From Poseidonocella sedimentorum (lineage in GTDB: Bacteria > Pseudomonadota > Alphaproteobacteria > Rhodobacterales > Rhodobacteraceae), in assembly GCF_900116005.1 (NCBI RefSeq), contig NZ_FOYI01000016.1, positions 1-54,025 of the forward strand: 54,025 bases of DNA. Direction: 5' to 3'. Made by a program: the position numbers and the translations under genes. The notes under the pieces were generated by a model. It made no database searches. It worked only from the letters and a program-made list of their open reading frames with translations, and was not told the origin of the DNA. Of this stretch, positions 50,659 through 54,025 are shown in pieces. Each line of letters begins with the position of its first letter. The first letter of the stretch is position 1.

Positions 50659-52293
50659 ATGACCTCCCCCGCTTCGGACGCACCGGCCCAGATGGCCGAA
50701 ATCTCCGTCATCATCGTCAATTACGGCACCGCCGATCTCACTATCGAGAGCGCTCAAAGCGTGCTCGGTCATGATCACGGTGGGCGGCGGGTGGATGTGC
50801 ATATCGTCGACAATGCCTCGCCGGGCGATGACGCGGCCCGGCTGGAGGCGGCCTTCGGCGGGCCGGAACATGCGGGCCGGGTGACGCTTTATCTCGAGCC
50901 CGACAACCACGGCTTCGGGCGCGGCAACAACCTCGTGATCCGGGCACTGGCCGAGCGCCCCACCCCGCCCGCATTCGTCTTCCTGCTCAACCCCGATGCG
51001 CGGCTCGACAACGAGGCCGTCGACATCCTCGCCAGCGCGCTGGAGGCCGAGCCGCGCGCCGGGGCCGCCGGGGCGGGGATCGCGCTGCCCTCGGGCGAGG
51101 CCGTCACCGCCGCCTTCCGCTTCCCCTCGGCCGCGGGGGAGTTTTCCCGCGCGCTGAATTTCGGCCCCGTCGACCGGCTCCTGAACCGCGCGCGCGTGGC
51201 GCTGCCGCCCGATCATCCGGAGGGGCCGGTGGACTGGGTCGCGGGCGCGGCGGTCATGTTCCGCTGGTCGGTACTGGAAGAGCTTGAGGGCTTCGATCCG
51301 GCGTTTTTCCTTTATTTCGAAGAGGTTGAGCTGATGCACCGGATCGCGCGGGCCGGCTACCAGACGCTCTATGTCCCGCGCGCGCAGGTGATTCACGCCG
51401 AGGGCGCCGCGACCCAGGTGCGCAGCGGCGAGGCCCGCAGCCGCCCGCGCCCGGCCTATTGGTACCACTCCTGGCGCCACTATTACGCCAAGACTTACGG
51501 GCGCGCGGGCGCGCTGCTGGCCGCGCTCTCATGGATGCTGGGGGCCGCGCTCAACCGCGGGCTCGCCGCCCTGCGCCGGCAGGTCCCGCGCGCGCCGCAG
51601 CGGTTCTTCGGCGACATGACGCGCGAGGTGCTGCGCCCGCTGATCTCGGGGCGCGCGCTGCTCTCCCCGCCGGGCGAGACAGAGGACGGCGCGGCAAAGG
51701 AAACCCTCTGCGCCCGCGCCGCCGAAGACCCCCGCTTCGCCCCCAACCCGGGCACCGAAAACGCCAACCCCCCCGGCCTTGGCTTCCGCGCGCTGGTGGC
51801 CGAGGATTTCCGCACCCACGGGCGCGACTGGGGCGCGCAGGGGTTCTGGGCGCTCTTCTGGCACCGGTTCGGCAACTGGCGGATGGGGGTGCGCTCGCGG
51901 CTGCTGCGCGCGCCGCTGACGCTGCTATACCGGGCGATGGCCAAGCGCTGCGAGATCCGCGGCGGCATCATGCTGCCCTATACCGTCCGGGTCGGGCGGC
52001 GGGTCAAGCTGGAGCATTTCGGCGGCATGGTGCTGGTGGCGCAATGGATCGGCGATGACGTGACCCTGCGCCAGAACACGACGCTGGGCATCCCCGACAC
52101 GGGGCGGCTGCAGGATCGCCCGGTGATCGCCGATGGCGCCGACATCGGCGCGGGCGCGGTGATCCTCGGCGCGGTGCTGGTGGGCGAAGGCGCGGTCATC
52201 GGGGCCAATGCGGTGGTGCGGCGCGACGTGCCGCCCGGCGCGGTCGCCGGCGGCGTGCCCGCGCGCATCCTGCGGGAGGGGCCGGGCGGCTGA
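50659..52293 (+). CDS. Fusion of GT2 glycosyltransferase and LbH (serine acetyltransferase-like) domain
   Basis: A 544-residue two-domain protein. Residues about 13-300 are a rhamnosyltransferase-like GT2 domain: ISVIIVNYGTADLTIES, IVDNASPGDD (49-58), NHGFGRGNN (83-91), LLNPDARLD (109-117, DxD position) and FFLYFEEVELMHRIARAGYQ. A linker of about 90 residues follows. Residues about 420-540 form a left-handed beta-helix with hexapeptide repeats (IADGADIGAGAVILGAVLVG, EGAVIGANAVV) resembling serine acetyltransferase/EpsC-type O-acetyltransferases, with GGVPARIL at the end. It may transfer a sugar and acetylate it in one chain. Start ATG 50659 is 191 bases after xrtD. Confidence 0.85.
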   Translation: MTSPASDAPAQMAEISVIIVNYGTADLTIESAQSVLGHDHGGRRVDVHIVDNASPGDDAARLEAAFGGPEHAGRVTLYLEPDNHGFGRGNNLVIRALAERPTPPAFVFLLNPDARLDNEAVDILASALEAEPRAGAAGAGIALPSGEAVTAAFRFPSAAGEFSRALNFGPVDRLLNRARVALPPDHPEGPVDWVAGAAVMFRWSVLEELEGFDPAFFLYFEEVELMHRIARAGYQTLYVPRAQVIHAEGAATQVRSGEARSRPRPAYWYHSWRHYYAKTYGRAGALLAALSWMLGAALNRGLAALRRQVPRAPQRFFGDMTREVLRPLISGRALLSPPGETEDGAAKETLCARAAEDPRFAPNPGTENANPPGLGFRALVAEDFRTHGRDWGAQGFWALFWHRFGNWRMGVRSRLLRAPLTLLYRAMAKRCEIRGGIMLPYTVRVGRRVKLEHFGGMVLVAQWIGDDVTLRQNTTLGIPDTGRLQDRPVIADGADIGAGAVILGAVLVGEGAVIGANAVVRRDVPPGAVAGGVPARILREGPGG

Positions 52294-52485
52294 ACCCCCC
52301 CGACCTTCTGCACCCCCCGACCTTGGCCCCCCGAGTTGCACAACTCTGGGGCAATCGCCCCGCCCCGACCCCGCGCGCCGCGCCTCCGTAGTCTTGCCCT
52401 CTTGGCACCATCCGCCCGACGCGGCATTCTGATCTCAATATCCTCGACTTCTGTTGCCCTGCGCCACCACCGAGGATTGCTGCCT

Positions 52486-53328
52486 GTGATCCACATCAAG
52501 CACCTCCCGGCCATCTTTCGCAAACAGATGCGCCAACTCTCCCGGCCCCGCCGCACGGGCGTGCGCGTCTACGGGCTGGGCGCCTCCAAGACCGGAACGC
52601 ACACGCTCTCGGAGATGTTCGACTCCCGCGTCCGCTGCGGCCACGAGGCCGACGCCAACCGGCTGATCCCGCGCATCCTGCACAAGGCCGAGACCGGCGA
52701 CGGCGCCCCGCTCAACCGGGTCTTGCGCCTGCGCGACGCGCTGCGCGGGCTCAAGATCGACAGCTCCTCGGTCAACGCCTACCTGATCGACGAGTTGCTC
52801 GCGCTCTTCCCCGACAGCCGCTTCATCCTCACGGTGCGCGCGCCGGGGCTCTGGCTGCGCTCGATGGTCGACCACAGCGTGCTGCACGATCCGACCGAGG
52901 CCTGGAAACGCTTCCGCACCTGGCGCTTCGGCCCCCGCTCGGGCCACCCGCCCGAAGAGGCCGCGCTGGCCGCCGCCGGGCTCTACCCGATCTCGGCCTA
53001 TCTGGGCTACTGGCAGCAATCGGTGGGCGCGGCGCTTGACAAGGTTCCGCCGGCGCAGCTTCTGATCCTGCGCACCGAGGAGATCGGCCCCCGCGCGGCC
53101 GAGATCGCCGCCTTCTGCGGGCTGGAGCCGGGGCCCGCCCCCAAGACGACCCACGCCTATGCCACCAGAGTCCGCTCGGGCCTGCTTGACGGGCTGGAGG
53201 ACAGTTACCTGGAGGGCCTGCTGGAGCGCGAAACCGGCCCCCTCGCCCGCCGCGCCCTGCCCGGCTGGAGCGCCAAGGCAGACATCGCCCGCCTGCGCGC
53301 CCCAAAACCCGCCAAGGCCCCCGCCTGA
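52486..53328 (+). CDS. Sulfotransferase family protein
   Basis: A 280-residue putative PAPS-dependent sulfotransferase. The 5'-phosphosulfate-binding loop is seen as YGLGASKTGTHTLSEM (29-44) and the 3'-phosphate-binding region as RFILTVRAPGLWLRSMVDHS (about 112-131), with SAYLGYWQQSVGAAL and LLILRTEEIG later, all in family order. Start is taken as GTG 52486 with GAGGA upstream; ATG 52528 is an alternative, and a TTG far upstream is unlikely. The enzyme would sulfate the EPS or a glycan intermediate, a common modification in marine bacteria. No PAPS-synthesis genes are present, so these would be chromosomal. Confidence 0.82.
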   Translation: MIHIKHLPAIFRKQMRQLSRPRRTGVRVYGLGASKTGTHTLSEMFDSRVRCGHEADANRLIPRILHKAETGDGAPLNRVLRLRDALRGLKIDSSSVNAYLIDELLALFPDSRFILTVRAPGLWLRSMVDHSVLHDPTEAWKRFRTWRFGPRSGHPPEEAALAAAGLYPISAYLGYWQQSVGAALDKVPPAQLLILRTEEIGPRAAEIAAFCGLEPGPAPKTTHAYATRVRSGLLDGLEDSYLEGLLERETGPLARRALPGWSAKADIARLRAPKPAKAPA

Positions 53329-53415
53329 GAGGGCGCCCCGCTGCCTGCTGCTATTCGCGCAACGGCGCGCCAAACCCGCCGCCGTCCGGGGCCCTGCTCT
53401 TTTCCGGCGCCATGG

Positions 53416-54025
53416 CTACACCCCGGTGGATCTCTGGCGCGGGCTGTAGCGCAGTTGGCGGCCGAAATCGTTGAAGGGTTTCTCGATCCACAGGTAGCTC
53501 AGCCACGAGACCAGCAGCGTCACCGGCACCAGCAGCCCCAGCAGCAGCGCCGCGCCGAGCCAGCCCTGGGAGAGGCCGAGCATGTGCAGCAGCCGCACCA
53601 GCAGCACGATCAACAGCATGTGCGACAGGTAGACCGAATAGCTCATCCGGCCCAGCCAGAGCGTCGGCCGCGCGGTGAGGATGCGCGATCCGAACCCGGC
53701 CAGCGCATTGCCGCCCATGTGCCAGGCGCAGATCGTCCACATGCTCCAGTACCAGACGCCGTAGGGTAGCAGCCATTTGCGCTCCAGCACCGAAAGGGTC
53801 AGCACAAGGCCCAGAGCGAAGAGCGCCGCAACGACCCCCCGCGAGAGCCGCCAGCCCGCGCCCATGGCCCGGTCGAGCGCCAGGGCCGAGAGGATGCCGA
53901 GCGCGAATTTCTCAAGATGCAGCCCGAGGAAGCCGCGCGGCGCGATGTAGCCCCCCGCCCCGCCGGCCAGCGCAAGGAGCGCCCCGCAGAGCGCCGCCGA
54001 CAGGAGGAGACGCCCCCCCCCCCCC
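53416..54025 (-). CDS. Acyltransferase 3 family protein, C-terminal half (cut by window edge)
   Basis: Reading minus from base 54025, this is the C-terminal 200 or so residues of an acyltransferase-3 protein: GLHLEKFALGILSALALDRA, SMWTICAWHMGGNALAGFG, WLGRMSYSVYLSHMLLIVLL and the terminal SWLSYLWIEKPFNDFGRQL, all family hallmarks of the last transmembrane helices. The N-terminal half is at 1-552 on the same strand, so both belong to one gene on a circular replicon. The run of 13 C at 54013-54025 (13 G in the coding strand) shifts the frame by one base when the ends are joined directly; 12 would restore an open frame of about 387 codons. Confidence 0.88.
   Translation of the reverse strand, partial: GGGGRLLLSAALCGALLALAGGAGGYIAPRGFLGLHLEKFALGILSALALDRAMGAGWRLSRGVVAALFALGLVLTLSVLERKWLLPYGVWYWSMWTICAWHMGGNALAGFGSRILTARPTLWLGRMSYSVYLSHMLLIVLLVRLLHMLGLSQGWLGAALLLGLLVPVTLLVSWLSYLWIEKPFNDFGRQLRYSPRQRSTGV
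54013..54025 (+). repeat. Homopolymer of 13 C at the window end
   Basis: The last 13 bases are all C, lying inside the acyltransferase gene and encoding a short poly-Gly stretch. It is the longest homopolymer I noticed; others are nine (5045-5053, 40552-40560) or ten (46598-46607). Confidence 0.9.

Noticed and set aside
48812-50683. Antisense frame of 623 codons opposite xrtD
   Set aside because: His/Arg/Gln/Asp-rich shadow of the exosortase gene.

Overview
The window looks like one complete circular plasmid (about 54 kb) of a very GC-rich alphaproteobacterium, most likely a member of the Rhodobacterales (roseobacter group). Evidence for this: a plasmid initiator of the RepA (RPA) family, a ParA/ParB pair with its own palindromic centromere sites, and VPLPA-CTERM proteins with exosortases XrtD and XrtE, which are typical of this order. 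The first 552 bases encode, on the minus strand, the N-terminal half of an acyltransferase-3 protein. The last 610 bases encode, also on the minus strand, the C-terminal half of such a protein. The ends therefore appear to be an artificial cut through one gene, made at a run of 13 C.

Layout. 0.7-5.0 kb is the replication and partition module: rep (minus), an iteron/DnaA-box origin, parA, parB and six TTTCGCATGCGAAA-type palindromes. Almost all the rest is one exopolysaccharide (EPS) locus. 5-7.4 kb: flippase and pyruvyl transferase. 7.6-8.3 kb: VPLPA-CTERM protein. 8.6-13.2 kb: WecG-type transferase, Wzy-like polymerase, two glycosyltransferases. 13.3-15.9 kb: Ugd and ManC precursor enzymes. 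16.1-22.1 kb: XrtE, a second VPLPA-CTERM protein and a giant secreted beta-helix protein. 22.7-31.2 kb: rhomboid protease, outer-membrane barrel, polysaccharide export protein, a glycosyltransferase, a second pyruvyl transferase, tyrosine kinase, Wzz-like co-polymerase and the PEP-CTERM-locus ATPase. 32.3-35.8 kb: priming sugar-phosphate transferase and the PrsT-type TPR lipoprotein. 36.1-40.5 kb: a three-gene operon that begins with a homologue of the gene-transfer-agent head 'spike base' protein and ends with a Tat-exported PKD/beta-helix protein. 40.6-46.4 kb: five-gene operon of three glycosyltransferases and two Gfo/Idh/MocA oxidoreductases. 47.0 kb: a third VPLPA-CTERM protein with a strong terminator. 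47.7-53.3 kb: glycosyltransferase, XrtD, a glycosyltransferase-acetyltransferase fusion and a sulfotransferase.

Working model (inference). The ExoY-like enzyme primes undecaprenyl phosphate. The glycosyltransferases build a repeat unit containing mannose- and uronic-acid-derived sugars. Pyruvyl, acyl and sulfate groups decorate it. It is flipped by the Wzx-like protein, polymerised by the Wzy-like protein under control of the Wzz-like protein and kinase, and exported through the short Wza-like protein and the neighbouring barrel. VPLPA-CTERM proteins are processed by XrtD and probably co-exported with the polymer. XrtE has no recognisable VPEID-CTERM substrate in the window. The gene content recalls the RepA-type 'biofilm plasmids' known from roseobacters, but here it is combined with exosortases and a spike-like operon.

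No tRNA, rRNA, CRISPR array, transposase or insertion sequence was seen.
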